Below the pieces are notes generated by a model. It had not been told where the DNA came from. It did not search any database and saw nothing but the letters and a program-made list of their open reading frames with translations. The position numbers and the translations under genes were made by a program. A stretch of DNA of 64,000 bases from Naumovozyma dairenensis CBS 421 (lineage: Eukaryota > Ascomycota > Saccharomycetes > Saccharomycetales > Saccharomycetaceae). The stretch covers positions 248,001 to 312,000 of the forward strand of contig NC_016480.1 in NCBI RefSeq assembly GCF_000227115.2, read 5' to 3'. Positions 7,827 to 16,778 of this stretch are shown here, in pieces (position 1 is the stretch's first letter; each line of letters opens with the position of its first letter).

Positions 7827-10679
7827 ATGAGATTGTTTATAGGAAGAAATCCAAGATCGATCGTCCTAGCATCGAACAATTATTACCTGTCTTTCCAAAA
7901 ATATCATAGGCCATCGGGACCAATACAACCACAACAACCCTCCAAATCATCCTCTGTAGTGATTAAAATTCTTTCCGAAGCAGAAGTTTTAGATGAAGCA
8001 AGGTTCACCGAGATCAAATCATGTATATATAATGGATTATTAGGTCTTATTTCCACAAACGGTAGTGTATTTTTGGCTATTATTTCTGGAGTTCAAAACG
8101 TTGGATTTCCTAGATGGAAGAATGAAGGTTCACGTGTAGTTCCTAATGAAACTATTTATAAGGTTTTGGATGTTGATTTTTATAGTATTGAAAATGATGC
8201 ATATGATCCTTTATTTTTTGAGCGTAATGAACAAAATTATGATAAATTAATTCATGAACATCCATGTGGTTCCTTTAAAAAGTTATTTGGTGATGGGACG
8301 TTTTATTTTTCAAGAGATTTCGATATTTCTAATACTGTTAAGAACCATGGATTGTTACATAATTTGGAATATACAATCGATAATCAAGATTTGGGGTTTA
8401 TATGGAATACTAGTTTGACATCAGAAATAATTAGCTGGAGGAATAGGGTCCCTATAGAAAAGAGACATTTGTTTGATAATTCTAATTTCTTGACCTTTGT
8501 AGTAAGGGGTTTCTGCAAGACTGCCGTGGTAGAAGATGGCGATAATACGGCGTCAGTTACAATAATATCAAGAATCTCAGCGGAGAACAAATTGAATGCA
8601 TTTGAAGACGGATTGAATGATGAAGGCAAAGTAGGCTGTTTTGTGGAAACCGAAGTTGTTGTTACAACGAAAAAATTCATCTTTTCATATACTCAAGTTG
8701 AAGCCAATATTCCATTATTTTGGGAATCTGTGGAAAATCAACTTTTATATGGACGTAAAATCAAAATGACAAGAACGCCAGACCAATCACAAACTGCATT
8801 TGATAAACATTTTGACTCTATGGAATCTAAATATGGGGTGGTATCTATTGTCAATTTAATTAAACCGAAAAGTGAAACGCAAGAATCTCTTGCGTTAGTT
8901 TATCAAAAATGTGCTGAGGCTAGAGGTACTAAAATAACGAATTTAGAATATACTTCAGGGATTTTCAATAAAGCCCCTCACAAATTGATATACCTTTTGC
9001 AACAAGATATTTATGAATTCGGTGCTTTTGCCTATGATATGTCAAGAGGTGTTTATTTTGGGAAACAAACCGGTGTATTAAGAATCAGTGCGTTTGATTC
9101 CATTGAGAAACCGTTACAAGTTGCCAAAATAGTTAGTAAAGAAGTTCTCGAATTAGCAACAAAGGAATTACAAGGGTTTGAAATCACATCGTTATTTATT
9201 GATGCACATGACAGGATATGGTCAGAGAACTACTATTGGTTAGATAGGACATATTCTAAAAATGGTAAGAATCCAATGAAATATGCAAAAATATATTATA
9301 AACTATTCAGTTCTAAAGTCAAACTTTTCTACCCTTTACATTATTATGTTTCACAACATCTAAGACAAATGAAATCTAACTTCACCTTCCAAAAAGATAT
9401 TACAATTTTTGCAGGTACTTTCAATATCAGTGGTAAAGTTTCCAAAGATGACATTACAGAGTGGATTTTCCCAAAAGGCTCTAATCTTGAAAACCCAGCA
9501 TCTATTTATATTATTGGTTTAGAAGAAGTTGTGGAATTGACGCCAGGTCACATGTTATCGACAGATCCATTTATTAAACAATTCTGGGAGAGAAAGATAA
9601 TAACTTTACTGAATAATTCCGGAGGGAAAGAAAAATATGTTTGTACATGGAGTAATCAACTAGGTGGTTTACTTTTAATGTTATTTATGAGTAGTTCTGA
9701 ATATCTTAAGATAAAGCATATAGAAGGAGATGTCAAAAAGACAGGGTTTGGTGGTATAGCATCTAATAAAGGCGCAGTTGCTGTAAGTTTCAATTATTCT
9801 GCAACGAAATTTTGCGTACTAGTTTCTCATTTAGCAGCTGGTTTAGATAATGTTGAACAACGGCATAATGATTATAAGACAATTGTGAAGAATATTAATT
9901 TTGGTAGAGGATTACGAATAAAAGACCATGATGCTGTAATATGGATGGGTGATTTTAATTATAGAATATTGATGTCAAATGAAGACGTTCGACGGTTAAT
10001 CGCCTCCAAAGAGTATACCAACTTATTTTTGAAGGATCAGTTAAACCAACAGATGATTGCAGGTGAGTCGTTTCCTTATTATCATGAAATGGCTATTGAT
10101 TTTCCTCCTACGTATAAATTTGATCCTGGCACCAAGACATATGATACCAGCGAAAAGATGAGAATTCCCGCATGGACAGATAGAATACTGAGTAGAGGAG
10201 AAGTTTTGAAACAACTAAGTTACGGATGTGCGGAAGATATCTTATTTTCAGATCATCGACCAGTTTATGCGACGTTTAATGCAAGGGTCACTGTTGTTGA
10301 CGAACAGAAGAAAGAGGCACTGTCAATTGAACTCCATGAGAAAATTATGGAGAAATTAGCAAATTTGACGGAGGAAGAAAAAGATGCTGTGCTTAGTGAA
10401 AGAATTTTATTATTCGATGGGGAGGAGAGATCAGATTCCAATCTGCTTCCTAACGGTGAATCCCTTCCGAGTGTTGCGGATTCCAAAAGGGGTAAATTAT
10501 TGCCACCACCTAGCTCTGATACTAGAAAATGGTGGATTGGGAATGGGAAACAAGTAAAAGTTACATTGGATATTGATCCTAATAAATATATGATAAATCC
10601 TAAACGAAACCCAAATCCTTTTATTGAGATGGACGAGGAGGGTGCAAATATACCGTTTTTCATTCCAAGGACAAAATGA
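7827..10679 (+). CDS. INP51: Synaptojanin-like PI(4,5)P2 5-phosphatase Inp51
   Basis: The 950-residue protein has a Sac1-like N-terminal half and an inositol polyphosphate 5-phosphatase C-terminal half, the layout of Inp51 (946 residues). The 5-phosphatase starts at GTFNISGKVS (about residue 530) and carries the catalytic motifs WMGDFNYRI, PAWTDRIL and SDHRPVYATF. In the Sac1 domain the usual CX5R catalytic loop reads ENYYWLDRTY, so the cysteine is replaced and the domain should be inactive, as reported for yeast Inp51 but not Inp52 or Inp53. The enzyme removes the 5-phosphate of PI(4,5)P2 at the plasma membrane. The short tail has NPFIEMD near the end, an NPF motif of the kind that binds EH domains. 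Its orientation relative to BET1 is opposite to that in S. cerevisiae. Confidence 0.93.
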   Translation: MRLFIGRNPRSIVLASNNYYLSFQKYHRPSGPIQPQQPSKSSSVVIKILSEAEVLDEARFTEIKSCIYNGLLGLISTNGSVFLAIISGVQNVGFPRWKNEGSRVVPNETIYKVLDVDFYSIENDAYDPLFFERNEQNYDKLIHEHPCGSFKKLFGDGTFYFSRDFDISNTVKNHGLLHNLEYTIDNQDLGFIWNTSLTSEIISWRNRVPIEKRHLFDNSNFLTFVVRGFCKTAVVEDGDNTASVTIISRISAENKLNAFEDGLNDEGKVGCFVETEVVVTTKKFIFSYTQVEANIPLFWESVENQLLYGRKIKMTRTPDQSQTAFDKHFDSMESKYGVVSIVNLIKPKSETQESLALVYQKCAEARGTKITNLEYTSGIFNKAPHKLIYLLQQDIYEFGAFAYDMSRGVYFGKQTGVLRISAFDSIEKPLQVAKIVSKEVLELATKELQGFEITSLFIDAHDRIWSENYYWLDRTYSKNGKNPMKYAKIYYKLFSSKVKLFYPLHYYVSQHLRQMKSNFTFQKDITIFAGTFNISGKVSKDDITEWIFPKGSNLENPASIYIIGLEEVVELTPGHMLSTDPFIKQFWERKIITLLNNSGGKEKYVCTWSNQLGGLLLMLFMSSSEYLKIKHIEGDVKKTGFGGIASNKGAVAVSFNYSATKFCVLVSHLAAGLDNVEQRHNDYKTIVKNINFGRGLRIKDHDAVIWMGDFNYRILMSNEDVRRLIASKEYTNLFLKDQLNQQMIAGESFPYYHEMAIDFPPTYKFDPGTKTYDTSEKMRIPAWTDRILSRGEVLKQLSYGCAEDILFSDHRPVYATFNARVTVVDEQKKEALSIELHEKIMEKLANLTEEEKDAVLSERILLFDGEERSDSNLLPNGESLPSVADSKRGKLLPPPSSDTRKWWIGNGKQVKVTLDIDPNKYMINPKRNPNPFIEMDEEGANIPFFIPRTK

Positions 10680-10965
10680 TGTAGAATAATAGATCATCGT
10701 CATCTATTTCTTGATATATTCTTCAAAAATACTTTATAGATAGATACCTAAAGAATACATACGTATATTGACCATATCAATATCGTTTGGCTCTTCTGTA
10801 TATTAACGCTATGAGCAAAAATATATAAGAGTAACCATTGAATCCACTTGTAAACGATATTGCTAGGCATTAGCCTAGCCTACTTGGGAGGGTGTACGTC
10901 ACGCAATTCTCATACTAGCTGTGTTTTCTCTTCCGAAAGGGACAGTTTTTTTCGCTTGTCGTGTT

Positions 10966-11229
10966 TCACTTTTCTTCTGCTTCTTCCTTACTTGCAGAAG
11001 GTTTATTTTCATCTTCCAACTTCTCGAGTTGCTGCAATAAATCATTCATATTTTTCTCCATATTGTCTAGCCTTTTCTCTAAATCATCCATGGCCTTCTC
11101 ACCGTCATTTACTAAATCCAAAGCATCTTTAAACGTAGTTGGAGTTAATTCAGGCAAATCCATTTCTTCCATTGTCATTTCCTCACTAACCCAGGTATCG
11201 AATATCGATATATAGACATTCGTTTCCAT
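10966..11229 (-). CDS. Small coiled-coil protein, YIL002W-A homologue
   Basis: An 87-residue acidic protein of unknown function. The N-terminus contains a TWVSEEMTMEEMDLPELTPT segment followed by a heptad-rich helix (about residues 45-75, leucines and methionines at regular spacing) and a charged Lys/Glu tail. Position next to INP51 and size are consistent with yeast YIL002W-A (69 residues). The ATG at 11227-11229 is the only in-frame start. INP51 and this gene converge with 286 bp between stops, the same mutual arrangement as in S. cerevisiae, so the two moved together when the segment inverted. Confidence 0.75.
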   Translation of the reverse strand: METNVYISIFDTWVSEEMTMEEMDLPELTPTTFKDALDLVNDGEKAMDDLEKRLDNMEKNMNDLLQQLEKLEDENKPSASKEEAEEK

Positions 11230-11689
11230 GCAAGAATAACGAACTATTCTATGTATTAATAAAATTCTTCCTTCCTTCCCTCTTATTTCGCAAAGCTCTT
11301 ACTTGCTATTAATACTACAAAAGTATTTAATTTTTCACTATTTCACCATTTTCCGGGTAACGGACCACTATTTGTTAAATTTTTATTTTTAAAGGAATTT
11401 TAAAGGAAGAAGATATATGTTTTCTATAAATATATACGTTGACAGACAGTTGTCTATAGACGTCTGTCCAATATTGGAGAAAAATACAAAAAAAAGTTTC
11501 TCGTTTTACAGCCTCACCAAGGATTACACTCTTGTTACAAAAAGCTTTAACCTCTTTTTTTTCCTTCAAATCGGACAACTCCGGCGAGCTTATTTGTGTC
11601 AGAGCAGAATTTCATTGCAGAAAGACCTCATTGAAAATTAACAGACAATCTTAAATAGCGTTGTGTCTCATAATCAAAACAAAGAAAAT
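11230..11689. other. Divergent intergenic region with Reb1-type site
   Basis: Divergent promoter between the YIL002W-A homologue and the YJR056C-like gene. A CCGGGTAA Reb1-type site lies at 11353-11360 and the rest is AT-rich. A frame at 11417-11641 has no recognisable similarity and is probably chance. Confidence 0.6.
11353..11360 (+). promoter_or_regulatory. Reb1-type site (CCGGGTAA)
   Basis: The complement contains TTACCCG, the Reb1 core. Its location in a divergent intergenic region, 124 bp from one start and 330 bp from the other, suits a general regulatory factor site. Sequence match only. Confidence 0.5.
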
Positions 11690-12346
11690 ATGGACCATTT
11701 AAAGTCATTAGAGTCAAGTCTTCCACCAGAACAACCTCCAACAGAAAATGCCATCCAATCATTAAGTAGTGATTCATCTCAAGAATTTAAGATTGCGGCA
11801 AATGCTGTCACAAAATTATATAGAGTGGCAAATGAAAAAAATTCATTATTGAAACATCAAGGTTATATATCATGTTTGGATGACATTTCAGAACTAATTG
11901 AAAAAAGACAAGTTTCAAGTTTAGATGAAATACGACATTGGTGTATGAAACAAAAAATTGAAAAATATACACAAAAAATGGATAAACCGAATACAAATAT
12001 AAGTACAAACATAAACGCAGATCAGAATCAAAATAATAAATATAATTTCCAATTTTCTAGTAATGGGAAGACTGGAAACATAGATAATAGCATTCAACAA
12101 ATTGTAAGTCCGAAATTTAAACCCTCTATGGCCCCGATGAGTGTCGAGCACTCATTTAATGAGGCAGATACTTACAGATTTAAGAAGAAATGGTCGGTCA
12201 CTAGAAGGCATGCAAATAATGCTCAAAAAGACAATGAAAATAGCATGATTGATAGTCTTAACTATGATATGGCATCATCATTAGAAATAGGAGATGATTC
12301 GGTAAAATACGGGCACACTCCGAAGAAACCAAAATATTCCAATTAA
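11690..12346 (+). CDS. Uncharacterised nuclear protein, YJR056C-like (HAPSTR1/TAPR1-related?)
   Basis: The frame is open from 11642 after a stop, but the first ATG is at 11690, giving 218 residues. Residues about 30-90 form the only conserved-looking block: FKIAANAVTKLYRVANEKNS, then a GYISCLDDISELI helix and a DEIRHWC segment. This pattern resembles the small family that includes yeast YJR056C and animal HAPSTR1/TAPR1 (DUF4588), whose members share an AANAVTxLY helix. The rest is Asn/Ser-rich and disordered, with a basic patch FKKKWSVTRRHA. The position, divergent from HIT1 once GAL80 and the transposons are ignored, matches YJR056C next to HIT1 (YJR055W) in S. cerevisiae. The family link is from memory and moderately uncertain. 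Confidence 0.6.
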   Translation: MDHLKSLESSLPPEQPPTENAIQSLSSDSSQEFKIAANAVTKLYRVANEKNSLLKHQGYISCLDDISELIEKRQVSSLDEIRHWCMKQKIEKYTQKMDKPNTNISTNINADQNQNNKYNFQFSSNGKTGNIDNSIQQIVSPKFKPSMAPMSVEHSFNEADTYRFKKKWSVTRRHANNAQKDNENSMIDSLNYDMASSLEIGDDSVKYGHTPKKPKYSN

Positions 12347-12540
12347 AAAATCCCATATATATATAGTATTTTCTTTTGCATAGTCTAAAAAGCATACCGT
12401 TAGGTTGTCTAACTGAAAATGAGCACACACCGTTTTCATCATACTAATATCTCATTTTCATCTATAATTCCCGGTTAAGGCAAATACATACATAGAGTTT
12501 ATTTTTCTTAACAACCACCAGAAGGAACACAAAAACCAGA

Positions 12541-12846
12541 TTGTCATTATATTACTTATATTTTAAATTTGTTTTGAATATTATATTCAAAAAACCTCCA
12601 CAACGTGATAATATTCATTTATCATACGGACACATCCCTGCTACTTCTAATTCCACGGATGGAATTAAATTTTGCAAAAAACTATCTTTTGACAATATAG
12701 TGTCGGACTTTACCTCCCTAGAAGATAGTCAAGCCCCAGACAAGAAAGACGCCATGCTGAGCTTTGCATCCCCCAAGCGGCACATAAAATCCTCTAAAAG
12801 CTTCACGAATCATTCAAAATTTGCACATTCAGTGACACAATTATAA
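12541..12846 (+). other. Unexplained open frame without an early ATG
   Basis: About 100 codons are open from a TTG at 12541 to TAA. The second half has protein-like composition (for example CKKLSFDNIVSDFTSLEDSQ and SFASPKRHIKSSK), but the only in-frame ATG is about 30 codons before the end. No family was recognised. It could be a gene relic, a missed exon or chance. Confidence 0.2.
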
Positions 12847-13132
12847 TAGATACGTATAAGGCCGGTAAAGGTTAAACTATCCTCGATAAATACAAGGAGA
12901 TTTAGGTATGTTGCTCCGACCAAAGGAGGTGTATATTAGAAAAACAACTCCTTCAGCTTCCCAATTTTCTCTGTTTCTGTTTTGGTGGTTTGTCTCTGAA
13001 ACCAAACTTGTATAGCTATCAGGTTGATTGATAGATTGCTTGTTGCCAGCTTTTTTCCTGCTGCTCGGAGAATCGTTAACCGAACAGAAAAACAAGCGTA
13101 GTGAATCCCCCAATGCGTCACAGTGTCCCAGC

Positions 13133-13149
13133 CGGACCATTGTTATCCG
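13133..13149 (+). promoter_or_regulatory. Gal4-type UAS, CGG-N11-CCG
   Basis: CGGACCATTGTTATCCG is an exact CGG-N11-CCG palindrome, the site bound by Gal4 dimers. It lies 252 bp upstream of the first ATG of the GAL80 frame and 393 bp upstream of the alternative start at 13542. S. cerevisiae GAL80 is itself induced through a single Gal4 site, so feedback control of Gal80 is likely kept here. Confidence 0.75.
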
Positions 13150-13400
13150 AAAAGTAAAAATTTCCTATATATCGATAATGATTGAAATATTATTCAGTTC
13201 TTTTAAAATTCCTTTTTGGATGGTAGTTTCAAAATATGGACGTTTGCAAGACTGCTAGTCCCTTTTATCTTCATTTTTTGTATTAATGAAAATTATTACT
13301 TGAAGAAAAAAGTACTATATTTATTTACCTTTGACGAAGCTCTCATATTGAAAAACTATTATATCAAGGTTAGAAAAAATCAAAGGTTACACCAGTCTAT

Positions 13401-14843
13401 ATGGGGCTTCCAACTAATAATATTAAAAGTAATAATAATAGTAATAACAATAACGGTAGTAACAATAACACTGGTATTAGTAAAAACCGTATATGGAAAA
13501 GACGTTCTTTGATTACAAATAAAAGAAACAGCATATCAGGAATGACATATAATCTGCGATCAAAAGTATCCACTATACCGAATACAGGGTCTATTAAAGT
13601 TGGATTTGTAGGACTTTCCTTTAAGAAAGGTTGGGCTCTTAAGACACATTATCCAGCCATATTGCAATTGTCCTCACAATTCGAAATTACAGCCTTATAT
13701 AACCCTACTATTGATTCCTCCATTAGTACCATACGAGAATTGAAATTACGGAACGCTACAGCATTCCCAACCATTGAATCATTTGCTTCATCGTCAGGTG
13801 TGGACATGATTGTAATAAGTATTGAAAATATGAACCATTATGAAATCATAATGTCTCTTTTAAAATATTCTCAAAATAATGCCAATTTAAAATATTTATT
13901 CGTTGAATGGGGATTGAAATGTTCTGAAAAGGAACTTGAAACAATATGCGCGGAAACAACTAAAAATGGAATTCAAACAATAATATCTTTACAAGGTAGA
14001 AAATCTCCATATATATTACGTGCAAAGGAATTAATTGCACAAGGTTATATTGGCGAAATAAATTCAATCGAAGTCGCGGGAAACGGTGGTTGGTATGGTT
14101 ATGAAAGACCACAAAAATCACCTGCATATATGTTTGATATTAAAAATGGGACAAATTTAGTTACAACTACTTTTGGACATACTATCGACGTCTTACAATA
14201 TATAACAAGTTCATATTTTTCAACGATAAATGCAATGGTGATTAATAATATTCCAGAACAAGAATTAGTGGATGATTTTGGTAATAAAATCGGACAAAAA
14301 GCCCCCAAGACAGTCCCGGATCATCTTTTATTCCAGGGAACTCTTTTGAATGGTAATGTCCCCGTATCATGTAGTATTAAAGGAGGTAAACCAATTAAGA
14401 AATTTACGAAAAACTTAGTAATAGATATTCATGGAACGAAAGGTGATATAAAATTAGAAGGTGACGCAGGTTTCGTCGAAATTACAAATCTGGTATTATA
14501 TTACGGCGGAATTAAACCAAATAACAGTCCTATTTATAAAACTAGTGATAGAGAGCCAACGACAGGTGATTCTGGAAAAGAAACTATGGAAGTTTATCAT
14601 CTACGGAATTATAATGCATTAGTAGGAAATATTTTCCGACTTTATCAATCTATAGCGGATTTCCATTTCAATACCAAACAAATAGAAAACTTACCTTCTC
14701 AATTTGCCATGCAAGAATTTGAATTTGAAGGTTTCCCAACTTTAATGGACGCATTATTCTTAGTTAGGCTAATTGATAATGTCTATAAAAGTAATGATTT
14801 AGGTTCTACATTAGATGTGAGTAAAATATATCAATATCCATAG
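13401..14843 (+). CDS. GAL80: Gal80, galactose-regulon repressor
   Basis: Gal80 binds the Gal4 activation domain and blocks transcription of GAL genes until Gal3/Gal1 removes it. The Rossmann-like NAD(P)-binding start VGFVGLSFKKGWALKTHYPA and the blocks TIISLQGRKSPYILRAKELI, NGGWYGYERP, VTTTFGHTIDVLQY and KTVPDHLLFQGTLLNGNVPV are near-identical to yeast Gal80. The frame from 13401 encodes 480 residues. The Met at 13542 (codon 48) begins MTYNLRSKVSTIPN, which aligns with the S. cerevisiae start MDYNKRSSVSTVPN and gives 433 residues (yeast 435), so 13542 is the more likely start. The extra 47 residues are an Asn-rich repeat followed by a basic stretch. In S. cerevisiae GAL80 is on chromosome XIII, away from HIT1. 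A second GAL80 copy elsewhere is possible. Confidence 0.93.
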   Translation: MGLPTNNIKSNNNSNNNNGSNNNTGISKNRIWKRRSLITNKRNSISGMTYNLRSKVSTIPNTGSIKVGFVGLSFKKGWALKTHYPAILQLSSQFEITALYNPTIDSSISTIRELKLRNATAFPTIESFASSSGVDMIVISIENMNHYEIIMSLLKYSQNNANLKYLFVEWGLKCSEKELETICAETTKNGIQTIISLQGRKSPYILRAKELIAQGYIGEINSIEVAGNGGWYGYERPQKSPAYMFDIKNGTNLVTTTFGHTIDVLQYITSSYFSTINAMVINNIPEQELVDDFGNKIGQKAPKTVPDHLLFQGTLLNGNVPVSCSIKGGKPIKKFTKNLVIDIHGTKGDIKLEGDAGFVEITNLVLYYGGIKPNNSPIYKTSDREPTTGDSGKETMEVYHLRNYNALVGNIFRLYQSIADFHFNTKQIENLPSQFAMQEFEFEGFPTLMDALFLVRLIDNVYKSNDLGSTLDVSKIYQYP

Positions 14844-15318
14844 AAAAAACATATAATGATAATAATTAATTAATTAATTAATTAATGATTTACTGCTTGG
14901 AAGTCTAATTAGGAGACTCGGTATTTTTCCTCTATAGCGTACATTATAATATACGTCGTATATATGGAAAGAAGAACTCTCGTCATATCATTACATCATA
15001 ATCAAGGTTAGGAAGATTTCGTAGGAACATATTCTAACGCCCCCTGGTTAGTCCAATATCTTTTAATTGAATGCTCTCAGATTAACAAACAAATAGATAT
15101 CAGCATATACTGAAACCGAGACCTGATATCTTTACTTCAAGATCTTGCTGACAGTAAATCAAAAGCGATTATTACAGGAATTCGGTAAATTCTTCTAGAT
15201 GTGAGCACAAAGCTCACCTTGTATGTTTTCAGCCATCACATACCTTTGAATTGCTGCCATCGGACACTGTTGCTTCATTATAGATAATACCCACTACAGA
15301 TATTCCGTAGCTATATGA
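14844..15318. other. Convergent intergenic region GAL80 / HIT1
   Basis: AT-rich 3' flanks of two converging genes. A short TTAA/ATTA tandem repeat lies at about 14862-14886. No gene seen. Confidence 0.6.
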
Positions 15319-15801
15319 CTACGCTAATGAGAGTTCTTCTCCAGTGTCCGCTGTTTCAAGTTTCCTTAAACATATTTGACAGAACTCTTCGATAGCTTCA
15401 TTATAATGCACACCGCCATACCTTAAGGTGTTAAGATAATCTATGGCCAATTGGTTCTTCATTTCTGTACTCAGAGACCCGCCGTTCCCAGTATTCGTAT
15501 TCAATATTCTATATACTTTGGATAGATGAAACTTTACCGTATTATACTTTAATAATTCTTTCAACTCCGGGGTTTCATTATAAATTTGACCAAACTCTCC
15601 AGATTTGACTTCAACAGCCGCCGCCGTTTGCTCACTCTTATTTGCTTCTTTTACCTCATCTTTCTTCTCTACAGTATTATGGTTGTGTTTTAATTCATCT
15701 TTAAAGCATTTCAAAGAACAATACCTTATGCCACATTTTGGACATTTATATTTTGCATCCTGTAGTTGACAAATACCACATTTTATACCACTTTCACGCA
15801 T
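15319..15801 (-). CDS. HIT1: Hit1, zf-HIT box C/D snoRNP assembly factor
   Basis: The 160-residue protein (yeast Hit1 has 164) opens with a zf-HIT treble-clef finger: CGICQLQDAKYKCPKCGIRY and CSLKCFKDELKHNHN supply Cys 8, 11, 20, 23, 28 and 32 and His 38 and 40 nearby. The C-terminal half holds the Hit1-specific blocks LKELLKYNTVKFHLSKVYRI and LNTLRYGGVHYNEAIEEFCQ. Hit1 works with Rsa1 in assembling box C/D snoRNPs and in Rsa1 stability. In S. cerevisiae it sits next to KCH1 and a tRNA-Arg(CCU) gene; here the same neighbours are split by 13 kb of retrotransposons. Confidence 0.94.
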   Translation of the reverse strand: MRESGIKCGICQLQDAKYKCPKCGIRYCSLKCFKDELKHNHNTVEKKDEVKEANKSEQTAAAVEVKSGEFGQIYNETPELKELLKYNTVKFHLSKVYRILNTNTGNGGSLSTEMKNQLAIDYLNTLRYGGVHYNEAIEEFCQICLRKLETADTGEELSLA

Positions 15802-16198
15802 GTTTCAACAGTTTCTTGAATACTTAGTTATTATTGCCTTAGAGTTATTATAATATATTGGAAGAAAAATCTTTGAACTCTCCTGTATGGACTTCTTGAC
15901 AACTAAAAGACCACTCAACAAAAAAAGGAAATCTTGAAGTTTGAATTATAGGGTTTACAGAATTAGTCTTCTTTATTCGTAGATAGAAACTTGTATGATC
16001 CATACCTTTATTATACCATATGATGCAGGTCTAAGCTAGAAAACTTCAACTTGAAGTGAACTGTCACGTTCTAGGCTATTTGGCCTTTTCCGTGGCGCGT
16101 TTCTCGAAGGTGACCAACGAAGTGAACGAGTGAAAATTTTCCATGGCATCGCTTTCTGAATGGGTTCGATGAGTTTCAGACGAATACCATATATATAT
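15802..16198. other. HIT1 upstream region, left flank of the transposon zone
   Basis: HIT1 promoter region followed by sequence running into an ATATATAT stretch and the N gap. No coding frame or tRNA recognised. Because the left end of element 1 lies in the gap, the exact border between host and transposon is not visible. Confidence 0.5.
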
Positions 16199-16535
16199 NN
16201 NNNNNNNNNNNNNNNNNNNNNNNNNNNNNNNNNNNNNNNNNNNNNNNNNNNNNNNNNNNNNNNNNNNNNNNNNNNNNNNNNNNNNNNNNNNNNNNNNNNN
16301 NNNNNNNNNNNNNNNNNNNNNNNNNNNNNNNNNNNNNNNNNNNNNNNNNNNNNNNNNNNNNNNNNNNNNNNNNNNNNNNNNNNNNNNNNNNNNNNNNNNN
16401 NNNNNNNNNNNNNNNNNNNNNNNNNNNNNNNNNNNNNNNNNNNNNNNNNNNNNNNNNNNNNNNNNNNNNNNNNNNNNNNNNNNNNNNNNNNNNNNNNNNN
16501 NNNNNNNNNNNNNNNNNNNNNNNNNNNNNNNNNNN
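16199..16535. other. Assembly gap (337 N)
   Basis: Run of 337 N. By comparison with the right LTR of element 1, about 165 bp of the left LTR should lie in its right part. The remaining content is unknown, and the gap length may be an estimate. Confidence 0.99.
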
Positions 16536-16767
16536 TTGTTTCATATCTGAAACATTCTATGACGTTTCATAATGTTCTATCATTCCATGTCATTCCATGA
16601 CATTCCATGATGTTCTCCCATGACGTCATTACTTCTTAATCTTTCTTCTTGGAGCATGTGGTCTGAACCGAAGTCTATTGGACGATGTCCGGTTAATGGG
16701 AGTTGAGACTTGGTTCGTGGATGCTAGATTATTCATTGAGTTCCTTGTACCTATTTCCTGTATTACA
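16371..16767 (-). repeat. Element 1, 3' LTR (partly in N gap)
   Basis: Readable part 16536-16767 is identical base for base to 21413-21644. On the minus strand the LTR begins TGTAATACAGG directly after a GAGGGGGAAGA purine tract. The inner part and left end lie in the gap and are inferred from the right copy. The integrase C-terminus reads into it and stops at 16629. Confidence 0.85.
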
Positions 16768-16778
16768 TCTTCCCCCTC
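16768..16778 (-). other. Element 1 polypurine tract
   Basis: GAGGGGGAAGA on the minus strand abuts the 3' LTR start. This is the expected position of the plus-strand primer, and it fixes the LTR border. It is also coding sequence for the pol C-terminal part. Confidence 0.75.

Larger units (their letters stand above)
12347..13400. other. Intergenic region upstream of GAL80
   Basis: This 1.05-kb interval contains an unexplained open frame (12541-12846) and the presumed GAL80 promoter with a Gal4-type palindrome at 13133-13149. Short minus-strand frames at 12877-13140 and 12936-13121 overlap each other and look like chance. Confidence 0.55.
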
